The position numbers and the translations under genes were made by a program. The notes below the pieces were generated by a model, which made no database searches, was not told the DNA's origin, and saw nothing but the letters and a program-made list of their open reading frames with translations. Source: an uncultured Allosphingosinicella sp. (GTDB taxonomy: Bacteria > Pseudomonadota > Alphaproteobacteria > Sphingomonadales > Sphingomonadaceae). Taken from it: 64,000 nt of DNA. Shown here one piece after another: positions 44,017-53,266 of the stretch (position 1 is its first letter; each line of letters starts with the position of its first letter). The stretch lies in NCBI GenBank assembly GCA_934539295.1, contig CAKTCN010000009.1, positions 1 through 64,000 of the forward strand, read 5' to 3'.

Positions 44017-44742
44017 CTACTCGTCGGAAAATACCTGAAGGTCGTAGCCTGCGACCTTGGCCGAATAGTTAAGGCACAGGAAGGTCTCACCGCTGGAATC
44101 GCGCTTAATCTCGCGGTCCACCCATGTGTAGGGCATGCCGAGCACGCCGCGCTTGACGCGCAGGACGCCTGTGGCGCGGCGGCCGCAAAGCGCCTCGATC
44201 TCCCTTCCGAAGGCAGATGGGTCCGCACTGGCCGCGCCGGCGGCGGGAAGCCGTTGCAGCAGGTGCTTCGAAGCGACCCAGCCGACTGCCTGGCCGAAGT
44301 CTGAGAGTTCGCTTGTTAAGGCTTTCGCATAACAGGCCCGCAGCGGCTCGCGGGTTGCGGCCGCCCACAATGCCCGGCCGCCGGGCGTTGCGACGGTGCT
44401 GCGCATGTCTCGCAGTGTCGGAAGGTCGTAGGCGTAGCCTAGGCTCTGATCGACGCAGCCGGAGGCTTGGGCGTCGATCTTCGGACGGCTGACGGTCAGC
44501 CGCTGGCGCAGCCTGTCGAGCGCGGCGGGGATCGCTTCGGATGTGGCGGGCGGCTGAGCCTTGGCGAGCGCGGCGGAAGCAGTCGAGAAGATGGCACGGT
44601 CGAACGCATCGTCGAGTGTCGCTTGGTCGAACGGTGCGGCGGCGCGGACTTCGGCTGCCGCGGCAAGCAGTTCGGGTGCCGGCAACGGGATGGGCGGCGG
44701 GATCAGCATGGTGGCCGCGAGGGTCAGGGGCGCCGTCGTCAT
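44017..44742 (-). CDS. Uncharacterised secreted-like protein
   Basis: I do not recognise this 241-residue protein. It begins with a short hydrophobic stretch (LTLAATMLIPPPIPLPAP), possibly a poor signal or anchor, then an Ala-rich helical region. Four cysteines lie in the second half (SGCVDQ, RACYAK, EALCGRR, FLCLNYS). It ends with VAGYDLQVFSDE. It is directly upstream of apt with two bases between. An antisense frame over it is not coding. Confidence 0.65.
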   Translation of the reverse strand: MTTAPLTLAATMLIPPPIPLPAPELLAAAAEVRAAAPFDQATLDDAFDRAIFSTASAALAKAQPPATSEAIPAALDRLRQRLTVSRPKIDAQASGCVDQSLGYAYDLPTLRDMRSTVATPGGRALWAAATREPLRACYAKALTSELSDFGQAVGWVASKHLLQRLPAAGAASADPSAFGREIEALCGRRATGVLRVKRGVLGMPYTWVDREIKRDSSGETFLCLNYSAKVAGYDLQVFSDE

Positions 44743-44831
44743 GCTGCCACTCCTTTGCGGTGCCTTTGGGCTAGAGAGTGCATCAGGGGCGGTGGGTTGG
44801 CAATGAGCAGAGGAGAAAGTCCCTCACCCAA

Positions 44832-44852
44832 CCCTCTCCCGGTGGGAGAGGG
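44832..44852. repeat. CCCTCTCCC hairpin
   Basis: CCCTCTCCC (44832-44840) pairs with GGGAGAGGG (44844-44852) around GGT, preceded by CCCTCACCCAA. Elements like this are scattered through many proteobacterial genomes. A related fragment (CCCTCACCTAACCCTCTTC) is at about 43448. Confidence 0.75.
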
Positions 44853-44863
44853 CTTACGAAAAA

Positions 44864-44890
44864 GGACGCCGCAGTTTCCTGCGACGCCCC
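44864..44890 (-). terminator. Intrinsic terminator of the petABC operon
   Basis: On the minus strand an 11-base stem with two G-U pairs and a GAAA loop is followed by TTTTT. It lies 24 bases after the petC stop. Confidence 0.85.
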
Positions 44891-44913
44891 TTTTGTTTTC
44901 AGCGCTTGGCCGA

Positions 44914-45747
44914 TCAGTGCTTCTGATCGCTCCACACGTTGCGATAGGCGAGGTAGCCGAGCGCGGTGGCGATGATCAGGAAGAAGAGGACGGCGACGCC
45001 GGTGCGGTGGCGGTTCTCGAGACGGGGTTCCGCGGTCCAGGTGAGGAAAGCCGCGACGTCCTTCGACATGTTGTCGACCGTCGGCTGGGTGCCGTCGGCA
45101 TAGGTGACCTGGCCGTCCGAGGTGATGGGCGGCGGCATGGCGAGGTTCAGGTTCGGGAAGTAGGGGTTGTAGTGCAGCCCCGTCCCCGGACGTGCCTCCG
45201 CCGGAAGATCCGCCGGCGGGTTCTGATAGCCGGTCAGCAGCGAGTAGACGTAGGCCGGACCATGGTGGCGTGCCTTGGTGATCAGCGAAAGATCGGGCGG
45301 AAGCGCATTGTTGTTGGCAGCGCGCGCAGCCGTCTCGTTTGCATAAGGGTTGGGGAAGCGGTCGGCCGGAATGGCCTTGCGCGTCGCCGCCTCACCCGTC
45401 TCCGGATTGATGGACGGAACCTCGATCTGCCACTGGTTGGCGATCGCCTTCACCTCGGCCTCCGAATAGCCGATTTCTTCCAGGTTGCGGAACGAGACAA
45501 GGTTGAGGCCATGGCAGGCGGCGCAGACTTCCTTGTAGACCTGGAAGCCGCGCTGCAGCTGCTGACGGTCGTAGCGGCCGAAGGGGCCGTCCGACGCGAA
45601 TTCGACGTGCTTCACATCCTTGTGGAAGCGGCCCTCGATCGTTTCCGGCTTGCCTTCGGAGATGAAGGTCGCCGCGCCCGTGATGAGCGAGATGGTGAGG
45701 ACGAGGATGAAGCCGAGGCCGACGATGCCGGCAATCAAACGAAGCAT
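44914..45747 (-). CDS. petC: Cytochrome c1
   Basis: This 277-residue heme subunit of the bc1 complex has an N-terminal hydrophobic segment, the heme-binding CAACHGLNL motif, the axial methionine region NLNLAMPPPITSDGQ, and a C-terminal membrane anchor (TGVAVLFFLIIATALGYLAY). It passes electrons to a soluble or membrane-bound cytochrome c. It is the last gene of petA-petB-petC and is followed by a terminator. Confidence 0.96.
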   Translation of the reverse strand: MLRLIAGIVGLGFILVLTISLITGAATFISEGKPETIEGRFHKDVKHVEFASDGPFGRYDRQQLQRGFQVYKEVCAACHGLNLVSFRNLEEIGYSEAEVKAIANQWQIEVPSINPETGEAATRKAIPADRFPNPYANETAARAANNNALPPDLSLITKARHHGPAYVYSLLTGYQNPPADLPAEARPGTGLHYNPYFPNLNLAMPPPITSDGQVTYADGTQPTVDNMSKDVAAFLTWTAEPRLENRHRTGVAVLFFLIIATALGYLAYRNVWSDQKH

Positions 45748-45759
45748 GTGTCCTTACCC

Positions 45760-47088
45760 TTATTCAGCAGGCACGGCGCGCGTGTCGCCGTTGGTGCCGC
45801 CATTGTTGCCGGGCGTCCCGAACGGGGCGGCTTCAGCCTTCTCGCCGTGCAGCACGCTTTCCGAGATGGAGTTCGGCAGTGGCAGCGTCGTCTCGAACTT
45901 CGAGATCAGCGGCAGGATGATGAGGAAGTGCGCGAAGTAATAGATCGTCGCGATCTGCGAGATGATCACGTACGGCTCCTCCGCCGGCGCACCGCCGCAC
46001 CAGCCCAGGATCAGGACGTCCACCACCAGGATGATGAAGAACATCTTGAACGTCGGACGGTAGCTGCCCGAACGCACCGGCGAGCGATCCAGCCAGGGCA
46101 GAAAGAAGAGCAGCAGGATCGATGCGAACATCGCGATCACGCCCCACAGCTTCGCCGGCAGGATGAAGTCGACGGTGAAGGCGCGCAGGATCGCGTAGAA
46201 GGGCCAGAAATACCATTCGGGCACGATGTGCGCAGGCGTCGAGAGCGGGTTGGCCGGAATGTAATTGTCGGCATGGCCCAGATAGTTCGGCGCGAAGAAG
46301 AGCACGGTCGAGAAGGCGATCAGGAAGATGCCGAGCCCGAAGCCGTCCTTGGCCGTGTAATAGGGATGGAACGGCACGGTATCCTGCGCCGTCTTCACTT
46401 CCACACCCGTCGGGTTGCTGGACCCGTAGATGTGCAGCGCCCAGACGTGGAGGATGACCACGCCGACGATCACGAACGGCAGCAGATAGTGGAGCGAGAA
46501 GAAGCGGTTGAGCGCAGCGTTGTCCGGCGCGAAACCGCCCAGCAGCCAGGTCTGGATCGGCTCGCCTACCAGCGGGATTGCACCGAACAGGCCGGTGATG
46601 ACCTTGGCACCCCAGAAGCTCATCTGGCCCCAGGGAAGAACGTAGCCCATGAAGCCCGTCGCCATCATCAGGAGGAAGATGACGAGGCCGAGCATCCACA
46701 CCATTTCGCGCGGCGCCTTGTACGATCCGTAGAAAAGGCCGCGGAAGATGTGGATGTAGACCACGATGAAGAAGAAGGAGGCGCCGTTGGCGTGGCCGTA
46801 GCGCAGCAGCCAACCCTGGTTCACGTCGCGCATGATATGCTCGACCGAGTTGAACGCGGCATCGGCATAAGGCGTGTAGTGCATCGCCAGGATCACGCCC
46901 GACAGGATCTGGATGACCAGAGCCGCGCCGGCGAGAATGCCGAAATTCCAGAAATAGTTGAGGTTGCGCGGCACCGGATAGCCGGCGCCGACCGCATTGT
47001 AGACGAAGCGCGGCAGCGGAAGACGGTCGTCGATCCACTGCGTGAGCGCGAACTTAGGCTTGTATTGGTTTGCCCAGGGGAAGCTCAT
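45760..47088 (-). CDS. petB: Cytochrome b of the bc1 complex
   Basis: This 442-residue integral protein has about eight membrane helices, four heme-binding histidines on two helices ([11 protein letters not shown] and the [12 protein letters not shown] region), and the quinol-site motif [12 protein letters not shown]. It carries the quinol-oxidising and quinone-reducing sites. There are 11-12 bases between it and its neighbours in the operon. Confidence 0.97.
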   Translation of the reverse strand: MSFPWANQYKPKFALTQWIDDRLPLPRFVYNAVGAGYPVPRNLNYFWNFGILAGAALVIQILSGVILAMHYTPYADAAFNSVEHIMRDVNQGWLLRYGHANGASFFFIVVYIHIFRGLFYGSYKAPREMVWMLGLVIFLLMMATGFMGYVLPWGQMSFWGAKVITGLFGAIPLVGEPIQTWLLGGFAPDNAALNRFFSLHYLLPFVIVGVVILHVWALHIYGSSNPTGVEVKTAQDTVPFHPYYTAKDGFGLGIFLIAFSTVLFFAPNYLGHADNYIPANPLSTPAHIVPEWYFWPFYAILRAFTVDFILPAKLWGVIAMFASILLLFFLPWLDRSPVRSGSYRPTFKMFFIILVVDVLILGWCGGAPAEEPYVIISQIATIYYFAHFLIILPLISKFETTLPLPNSISESVLHGEKAEAAPFGTPGNNGGTNGDTRAVPAE

Positions 47089-47099
47089 CTCAGTCTACC

Positions 47100-47666
47100 T
47101 CAACCGATCCGGACGACAGTGTCGGATACGAATGCGTATTCCGGCACCTCGAGGTTCAATGGGGCCGGACCCTTACGGATGCGACCGGCCGTGTCGTAGT
47201 GCGAACCGTGGCAGGGGCAGAAATAGCCGCCATATTCGCCTTTGTTCTCACCCGGACCGGCGCCGAGCGGCACGCAGCCCAGGTGCGTACACACGCCCAT
47301 GGTGATGAGCCAGTTGGTCTTACCCTCCAGCGTGCGTTCCGCCAGCGTCTGGGGATCGCGCAGGTCGGACGGCGACACCGCGTCGGCCTGCTGCTGCTCC
47401 TGCGGCGTCAGGTTGCGGATGAACACCGGCTGCTTGCGCCAGATGGTCTTGATCGCCTGCCCCGGCTGGATCGCCGAGATGTCGATTTCGGCCGAGGCGA
47501 GCGCGAGCACGTCGGCCGACGGGTTCATCTGGTTCACCAGCGGGTAGACGCAGGCAAGCGCGCCGACCCCGGCGAAGCTTACTGCAGCGATATTGATGAA
47601 GTCGCGGCGGCGCACGCCATCGGGCGTCACGTCCATCGTCCCATCATTATGTTCAACCGTCGCCAT
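47100..47666 (-). CDS. petA: Rieske iron-sulfur subunit of the bc1 complex
   Basis: This 188-residue protein has a twin-arginine-type signal anchor ([20 protein letters not shown]). The 2Fe-2S cluster motifs are [10 protein letters not shown] and CPCHGSHYD. It starts the petABC operon. The 198 bases upstream, shared with the divergent trmL gene, hold no other gene. Confidence 0.97.
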   Translation of the reverse strand: MATVEHNDGTMDVTPDGVRRRDFINIAAVSFAGVGALACVYPLVNQMNPSADVLALASAEIDISAIQPGQAIKTIWRKQPVFIRNLTPQEQQQADAVSPSDLRDPQTLAERTLEGKTNWLITMGVCTHLGCVPLGAGPGENKGEYGGYFCPCHGSHYDTAGRIRKGPAPLNLEVPEYAFVSDTVVRIG

Positions 47667-47864
47667 AAGATCCTTCAGCGATTCAGTACCGGATGTGCGA
47701 AAAGCGCCGCCAGACGTAGCGACCGGGGCGGTTCAGGCACGAGCCACGGAAGGGTCCCCCTTTTGCGGCTTCGCCCGGCCTGATAGCCGCGTGGGCGAGG
47801 CTTTGCCAACAGCCATTTTGACGCCGCTATCACAGAGCGGGCGCGGGGCTTATGGGGCGACGGC

Positions 47865-48314
47865 ATGCGCCTTGCCCTCCACCAGCCCGACCAGCCGGGA
47901 AATGTCGGCACGATCCTGCGCCTGGGGGCGTGTCTCGCCACGCCCGTGGACGTGATCGAACCTTGCGGATTCCCCTTCTCCCACGCTGCCTTGAAGCGGG
48001 CCGGGATGGACTATGTGGAGATCGCCAATGTGCGCCGGCACGCGAGCTGGGAAGCATTTCGCGCAGGTGTCGGCGGGCGGATCGTCCTGCTGACCACAAA
48101 GGCGGACCTGCGCATTGACGAAGCGCAATTTGCGGCCGGCGACATCCTGCTAATGGGGTCGGAGAGCAGCGGCGTGTCGGACGCGGTCCATGCCGCTGCC
48201 GATCTTCGGGTGCGGATACCGCAGGCGGCGGGCACCCGGTCCTTGAACATTGCGCTGGCGGCGGGCATCGCGCTTGCCGAAGCGCTGAGGCAGTTGAACG
48301 GATTTCCCCGATGA
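47865..48314 (+). CDS. trmL: tRNA (cytidine(34)-2'-O)-methyltransferase
   Basis: This 149-residue SPOUT methyltransferase starts [20 protein letters not shown], with [20 protein letters not shown] and the knot-forming [13 protein letters not shown] and [20 protein letters not shown]. It methylates the wobble ribose of some leucine tRNAs. Its stop overlaps the hemF start (ATGA). Confidence 0.93.
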   Translation: MRLALHQPDQPGNVGTILRLGACLATPVDVIEPCGFPFSHAALKRAGMDYVEIANVRRHASWEAFRAGVGGRIVLLTTKADLRIDEAQFAAGDILLMGSESSGVSDAVHAAADLRVRIPQAAGTRSLNIALAAGIALAEALRQLNGFPR

Positions 48315-49176
48315 GCGAACCCACCATCCCCGACACGACAGGTTTGGAACTGGACGGCGAACAGCAGGCCGCGCGCAGCTGGTTCGAATCGCTGCGCAAC
48401 CGGATCTGTGCCGAATTCGAGGCGATCGAGCGCGAGGCGGGCAGCGATGCCGGTTTCGATTACGTTGCCTGGAACCGGGAGGATCCGAGCGGGGAGGCGC
48501 AGGCGTGCGCGGCGTGATGAAGGGCAAGGTGTTCGAGAAAGTGGGCGTGAACGTGTCCACCGTGGGGGGCAGCTTCAGCCCCGAATTCGCAAAGACGATC
48601 AATGGCGCGGCCGAGGATCCTCGCTTCTTCGCCACCGGTATCAGCCTGGTCGCGCACATGGCCAACCCGCACGTGCCGGCGGTGCACATGAACACGCGCT
48701 TCCTGGTCACCACCAAGCGCTGGTTCGGCGGCGGCGCGGACCTGAACCCGCCGATTCCGTATGAAGGGGATACGGCCGAGTTTCATGCGCGTCTGCGTGC
48801 GGCATGTGCGGCGCACGACCCGACTTATTATCCGCGCTTCTCGAAATGGGCGGACGAATATTTCTTCATTCCGCACCGCAACGTCCATCGGGGTGTCGGC
48901 GGCATCTTCTACGACCATCTGGAAGGGCAGTTCGACGCGCATTTCGCCTTCACGCGGGACGTAGGCGAGGCGTTCCTGGACGTCTTCCCGCGGATCGTGC
49001 GGCGGCGCATGGGTATGGAGTTCACGCAAGCGGACAAGGCGCGGCAGCTGGAATGGCGCGGTCGCTATGCCGAGTTCAACCTGATCTACGACCGGGGCAC
49101 CTTGTTCGGGCTCAAGACCGGCGGCAATGTCGACGCGATCCTGATGAGCCTGCCGCCGGAGGCGACGTGGAGCTGA
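48311..49176 (+). pseudogene. hemF: Oxygen-dependent coproporphyrinogen III oxidase, frameshifted
   Basis: Two reading frames together make a normal-sized HemF of about 288 residues. The first (48311-48517) gives the N-terminus up to [11 protein letters not shown] and ends in TGA. The second, open through 48490 to 49176 in the -1 frame, continues [18 protein letters not shown] and holds the family core: [64 protein letters not shown]. One base added near 48490-48500 (within AGCGGGGAGGC) would restore one frame. The cause may be a sequencing error in a G-run or a true deletion. The stop is part of a 14-base tandem duplication. Confidence 0.8.
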
Positions 49177-49197
49177 TATGGGCGAGCTGATATGGGC
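49170..49197. repeat. 14-base tandem duplication across hemF stop and GNAT start
   Basis: GAGCTGATATGGGC occurs twice in a row (49170-49183 and 49184-49197). Each copy has a TGA and an ATG. The first ATG (49178) reads only a short frame to a TGA. The second (49192) starts the GNAT gene. Confidence 0.95.
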
Positions 49198-49785
49198 GGG
49201 CTGATCGACATAGCGCCGGGCGAGGTCGGCACGGTCGTGACTTTCCTCGAGATGCGAGAGCGGCCGAAGCTTCGTCCGCTACCCCCTTCCCCGCTCAGGA
49301 TCATGCCCTGGACCGACATCCGGCCCGATCAGTATCGCGTGCTGTTCCGGCGCGTGGGCGGGCGCTGGCTGTGGTTCTCGCGATTGCGGATGGACGATGC
49401 GACGCTGATGGCGAACATCGCCGAGCTGCACGTGGTGCGCGATCCGCGCGGCGTGGAGGTCGGGATGCTGGAGCTCGATTTCTCGACCGCTGGCGAATGC
49501 CTGATCCGTTTCCTGGGGCTGGTGCCGGAACTGGCCGGCAAGGGGCACGGCAAGTGGCTGTTCGGGCAGGTCATGGCGCTGACATGGCGCGCCGGAATCA
49601 GCCGGGTGCATGTGACCACCTGCAGCCTCGATCATCCGGCAGCGCTGCCCTCTTACATTAGGGCAGGTTTTGTCGCCTACAGGCGCGCGTTCGAAAGCTT
49701 CCCCGACCCGCGCCTCATCGGCGCACTGCCGGTGGATGCGGCCCCTCAGATCCCCGTGCTGGGCTCATCCGCCAGCTGCGTGTAG
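49192..49785 (+). CDS. GNAT-family acetyltransferase
   Basis: This 197-residue protein has a GNAT-type acetyl-CoA fold: AELHVVRDPRGVEVGMLELD, then FLGLVPELAGKGHGKWLFGQ with the pyrophosphate-binding turn, and HVTTCSLDHPAALPSYIRAG. The substrate is unknown. It follows hemF closely, and its final 40 bases overlap the convergent membrane-protein gene. Confidence 0.85.
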   Translation: MGGLIDIAPGEVGTVVTFLEMRERPKLRPLPPSPLRIMPWTDIRPDQYRVLFRRVGGRWLWFSRLRMDDATLMANIAELHVVRDPRGVEVGMLELDFSTAGECLIRFLGLVPELAGKGHGKWLFGQVMALTWRAGISRVHVTTCSLDHPAALPSYIRAGFVAYRRAFESFPDPRLIGALPVDAAPQIPVLGSSASCV

Positions 49786-50540
49786 ATGCGCGCGACGATC
49801 ACTGCGTAGAAGGCACCCCACAAGGTGTTGAGCGCACCGCCGATCAGCAGCAGGATGACGAAGCTGAGATTGGCAGGCTCCGGACGCCCCAGCAGGAGCG
49901 CGATGACGCTGCCGAGCACCATGGTCACGGCGATCATGATGATGCCGGCGCCGAGGCTGACCAGGATCGCGAAGCCCAGAAGCTTCGCCGTGTGGCCCCG
50001 CGCAAGTGCCCAGCTGCGCTTGATCATGGCACTGGAGCCGGCGCCCTCGGCAGCGGCAACGGGGATCATCATCATGATCCGTGCCCAGAAGAGTGCGAAC
50101 AGAGGCACGAGGACGATTACCGCCAATGCGCTCGCGGCCAGTGCGCCCCCGCCGATCAGCGCCACCACTAAAGCCAGCACCAGGACAAGGACGAACGTGG
50201 CGATGCCGATCAGCGCGGTGAGGATGATCGACGCGCCCAGCACCGGAAGGATGCGGCGGGCGCCGGCGGCGAGTGCCTCGCCCACGCTGATGCCGCCGCG
50301 CAGCGCCAGGATGGTGATGGTCAGCGATCCGAGCACGCTCACCACGGCAAGCGGGATGATGAAGACGAGCCAGGGACCGACTTCGGGATTCGCGCCGGGT
50401 GCAGTGTCGGGCATGGCGAGCTGGAAGAGGACGATCGGCAGGCCGATAAGCGCCAGCGCCACCGGAAAGATGAGGCTGCCTTCGCGCCGAAGAACAGCGA
50501 GCGCCTCGTCCCATGCCTGTGTGATCGAAAGCGTGCGCAT
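49746..50540 (-). CDS. Multi-pass membrane protein
   Basis: This 264-residue protein has about six hydrophobic segments ([59 protein letters not shown] and three more) after a short N-terminus ([20 protein letters not shown]). The layout resembles glycerophosphoryl-diester-phosphodiesterase membrane-domain (DUF)-type proteins of sphingomonads. The function is unknown. GGAGG lies five bases before the ATG at 50540. Confidence 0.78.
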   Translation of the reverse strand: MRTLSITQAWDEALAVLRREGSLIFPVALALIGLPIVLFQLAMPDTAPGANPEVGPWLVFIIPLAVVSVLGSLTITILALRGGISVGEALAAGARRILPVLGASIILTALIGIATFVLVLVLALVVALIGGGALAASALAVIVLVPLFALFWARIMMMIPVAAAEGAGSSAMIKRSWALARGHTAKLLGFAILVSLGAGIIMIAVTMVLGSVIALLLGRPEPANLSFVILLLIGGALNTLWGAFYAVIVARIYTQLADEPSTGI

Positions 50541-50638
50541 GCTTGTCCTCCCCTGCCAGCACGATGCGTAGGCGCAAAGCGCGGCGTTGCGCAATGCGGC
50601 ATCTTGCCAGCGCCTGGCGGCGGCGCCACTTGGCAGAC

Positions 50639-51295
50639 ATGATCGACGACATCGAATGGCGGACATCCAAGGCGCCCATCCCCTACCCCGAGGCGCTTGG
50701 GCCAATGGAGGAACGGGCGGCGGCGATCCGCGCGGGCGACGCGCGCGAACTGGTGTGGATGCTGGAACATCCGCCGCTCTTCACGGCCGGCACCAGCGCC
50801 GATCCGGCCGAGTTGTTCAACCCGCAAGGCTTTCCGGTTTTCGAGGCCGGCCGCGGCGGCCGCTACACCTATCACGGGCCGGGGCAACGCGTCGGCTATG
50901 TGATGCTCGACCTGCAGAAACGCGGCAAGGACGTGCGCTGCTATGTCCACGCATTGGAAGGCTGGGTGATCGGCGCGCTGGGCAAGCTCGGCATCGCGGC
51001 GCGGCGCGCCGACGGGCGTATCGGCATTTGGGTCGACGACCACGGCATCGAGGCCAAGATCGGTGCGATCGGCGTCAGGGTTCGGCGGTGGGTCACCTTT
51101 CACGGCTTCTCCGTCAACGTGGAGCCCGACCTGGCCCATTTCAGCGGGATCGTCCCCTGCGGATTGCCCGAGTTTCCCGTCACCAGCCTCGCCCGGCTAG
51201 CGCCCGCCCTCGGCATGGCCGACCTGGATGCGGCGCTGGAGGCCACCTTCGCCGACTTCCTTACACATGTTGGCGGATGCGCCGTCCCGGCTTGA
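50639..51295 (+). CDS. lipB: Octanoyltransferase
   Basis: This 218-residue enzyme moves octanoate from acyl carrier protein to lipoyl domains, such as the pdhB domain at the left edge. The motifs are [39 protein letters not shown], the catalytic lysine in [11 protein letters not shown] and the cysteine in [15 protein letters not shown]. The ATG at 50639 starts at the family N-terminus. Confidence 0.95.
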   Translation: MIDDIEWRTSKAPIPYPEALGPMEERAAAIRAGDARELVWMLEHPPLFTAGTSADPAELFNPQGFPVFEAGRGGRYTYHGPGQRVGYVMLDLQKRGKDVRCYVHALEGWVIGALGKLGIAARRADGRIGIWVDDHGIEAKIGAIGVRVRRWVTFHGFSVNVEPDLAHFSGIVPCGLPEFPVTSLARLAPALGMADLDAALEATFADFLTHVGGCAVPA

Positions 51296-51384
51296 GGGCG
51301 GCTGCATTTGGCTTTAGACGTGCGCACGGCCTGGAGAGGGGCGCGATCCCGCCAGCCTCTTTCGATGTCTTTGAGGAGTTTGAA

Positions 51385-51693
51385 ATGCGCAACATCGTTT
51401 CCAAGATCGTGACCGGCGGCATGGTGGCCGGGGCGGCCCTGCTCGTAACCGCATGCGGCGGCGGCGAGGATGCTGAAGCCAACAACAGCGCGATGACCGA
51501 GCTGAACGCCACCGACACGATGCTGGACGGCACCACCAACGACGTCACCGCGATCGACGCGGGCACGGGCGCCGACACCAACATGGCTGGCGACATGACC
51601 ATGGACGCGAATGCGACCACCGACCTCAACAGCACGGGTGCGGCGAACACCACCGCCCCCACCTCGACCGAGGCTGACCTGAACGGCATGTAA
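51385..51693 (+). CDS. Small lipoprotein with Asn/Asp/Thr-rich tail
   Basis: This 102-residue protein has a lipoprotein signal (MRNIVSKIVTGGMVAGAALL, lipobox VTAC) followed by GGGEDAE and a low-complexity tail of Asn, Asp, Thr, Ala, Gly and Met (for example MTMDANATTDLNSTG). GAGGAG lies seven bases before the ATG. It resembles the 85-residue lipoprotein at 20046-20303 in plan. A strong terminator follows. Confidence 0.8.
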   Translation: MRNIVSKIVTGGMVAGAALLVTACGGGEDAEANNSAMTELNATDTMLDGTTNDVTAIDAGTGADTNMAGDMTMDANATTDLNSTGAANTTAPTSTEADLNGM

Positions 51694-51725
51694 TGACCAT
51701 TTTCCGCCCCGGCGGAGAACAGAAA

Positions 51726-51755
51726 GGGCCGTCCGGCATCCGGGCGGCCCTTTTT
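51726..51755 (+). terminator. Strong intrinsic terminator
   Basis: GGGCCGTCCGG pairs with CCGGGCGGCCC around CAT (one G-U), followed by TTTTT. It ends the lipoprotein gene. The 147 bases from here to the next start hold no clear feature. Confidence 0.92.
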
Positions 51756-51902
51756 CGTTGGGCGACACATTCGGGCCGTTGTTCAACGCAGCGGGAACAT
51801 TCCGCGACCGCGATGATTCCAAGCCACTCTTTAGCATTGCGAAAGCGCCGGCTGCGGGCATAGATACTCGTCAACAGGGCTTGGTTTCGAGGGGTTCTAG
51901 TA

Positions 51903-52586
51903 ATGGCGTTGTTCTTCCGATCGAGCATGGTGAAGCTCGCGGCCCTGGCTGCGATCGCGCTGCCGCAAGCGGCCTCGGCCCAGCTGTTTCTCAATGAGCC
52001 GGTTTTCCCCAAGGGACCCATCCAGGGCAGCGATCCGCTGGTCGGACTGCCGGTGCCCGGCGCCAATGCCGCCGAGCAACAGGCGCACCTCATCTGGAAC
52101 CTGCGTTCGGGCCTGAACGTCGCGGCGCTCCAGTGCCAATTCTCTCCGCTGCTGCGCACCGTCGACAATTACAACGGCATCCTGGCGCAACATTCAAAGG
52201 AACTGGCGAGCGCCTACACCACGCTGAACGGCTATTTCAAACGGGTCCAAGGCGCCAAGGCCGGGCAGAAGGCTTTCGACGATTATTCGACCATCACCTA
52301 CAACAACTTCTCGACGCTTCATGCGCAGCTTGGCTTCTGCCAGACGGCGGCGTCGATCGCCAAGGAAGCGCTGGCACAGCCCAAGGGTGAGCTGCACAGC
52401 GTCGCGGAACGGCGCATGCGCGAACTGCGCGGCAGCCTCATCCCCGCTTATGATCGGGTCGGCGTCTTCAATCCCAACATCGTGCGCTTCCAACCGGTGC
52501 CGGCACTCGCGCTCGACCCCAAATGCTGGGACAAGAAGAACCGCCTGACGAAGAAGTGTCGCGCTCAGCTGGCGTTGAACACGTAA
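51903..52586 (+). CDS. Uncharacterised secreted protein
   Basis: This 227-residue protein has a signal peptide (ALAAIALPQAASAQL). The mature part is mainly helical, with LIWNLRSGLNVAALQCQFSP, STLHAQLGFCQTAASIAKEA and a C-terminal Cys pair (DPKCWDKKNRLTKKCRAQ). No family is recognised, though the four cysteines suggest two disulfides. It stands between a terminator and the convergent queE gene. Confidence 0.7.
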   Translation: MALFFRSSMVKLAALAAIALPQAASAQLFLNEPVFPKGPIQGSDPLVGLPVPGANAAEQQAHLIWNLRSGLNVAALQCQFSPLLRTVDNYNGILAQHSKELASAYTTLNGYFKRVQGAKAGQKAFDDYSTITYNNFSTLHAQLGFCQTAASIAKEALAQPKGELHSVAERRMRELRGSLIPAYDRVGVFNPNIVRFQPVPALALDPKCWDKKNRLTKKCRAQLALNT

Positions 52587-52632
52587 GAGTCAAGCACGAC
52601 GCCGGATCGAACCGGGGTGATGGCAGGGGCGG

Positions 52633-53259
52633 CTACGGCAGCCCCAGCAGCTTGTGGGTCTGGAGCGTCAGGCTCCAGCGCGGGTTTGCCATCACATAGG
52701 CGATCGCCGCTTCCAGGTTCGCGGCCCGGTTCACGTCGTCCTTGGGCTGGATCAGGAAAGCGTCGAAATCGAACGCCAGCAGCGACTGTGGATCGAGCCC
52801 GGCCTGCGGCCAGACCAGCTTGAGCTCGCTGCCGCAGGTCTGGACGATCGCGTTTCCCGCCTTGGGACTGACGCAGATCCAGTCGATGCCGGGCGGCGCC
52901 GCAACGGTGCCGTTGGTCTCGACCGCAATCTCGAAACCGCGGGCATGGAGCGCGTGGATCAGCGCGGCGTCGAGTTGCAGCAGGGGTTCGCCCCCTGTGA
53001 CCACCACGAGCGGACGGGCACCCTCGCCCCACAATGTGGCGACCTGGCCGGCCAGCGCATCCGCTTCGTAGCGGCCGCCATTCTCGCCATCCATGCCGAC
53101 GAAATCGGTGTCGCAAAAGGTGCAGCGCGCGTCGGCGCGATCCTGTTCGCGTCCCGTCCAGAGGTTGCATCCGGACAGGCGCAGGAAGACGGCGCGGCGG
53201 CCGGCCTGCATGCCCTCCCCCTGCAGGGTGAGGAATATCTCCTTGACCGCGTAGCTCAT
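52633..53259 (-). CDS. queE: 7-carboxy-7-deazaguanine synthase
   Basis: This 208-residue radical-SAM enzyme of queuosine/7-deazapurine synthesis has the CX14CX2C form of the cluster motif used by many QueE proteins: GCNLWTGREQ...CTFCDTDFVG. FLTLQGEGMQAGRRAVF precedes it and VVVTGGEPLLQLD follows. The ATG at 53259 begins at the family start. It lies seven bases after queC. Confidence 0.95.
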   Translation of the reverse strand: MSYAVKEIFLTLQGEGMQAGRRAVFLRLSGCNLWTGREQDRADARCTFCDTDFVGMDGENGGRYEADALAGQVATLWGEGARPLVVVTGGEPLLQLDAALIHALHARGFEIAVETNGTVAAPPGIDWICVSPKAGNAIVQTCGSELKLVWPQAGLDPQSLLAFDFDAFLIQPKDDVNRAANLEAAIAYVMANPRWSLTLQTHKLLGLP

Positions 53260-53266
53260 GCGCCGG

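Noticed and set aside
44467..47199. A 910-codon plus-strand frame over petC, petB and the neighbouring hypothetical gene
   Set aside because: It crosses several certain minus-strand genes and a terminator. The composition (very rich in Arg, Glu and Asp) is that of an antisense shadow.
48490..48517. Programmed -1 frameshift site in hemF
   Set aside because: There is no X-XXY-YYZ heptamer and no clear downstream pseudoknot. A deletion or a sequence error is simpler.
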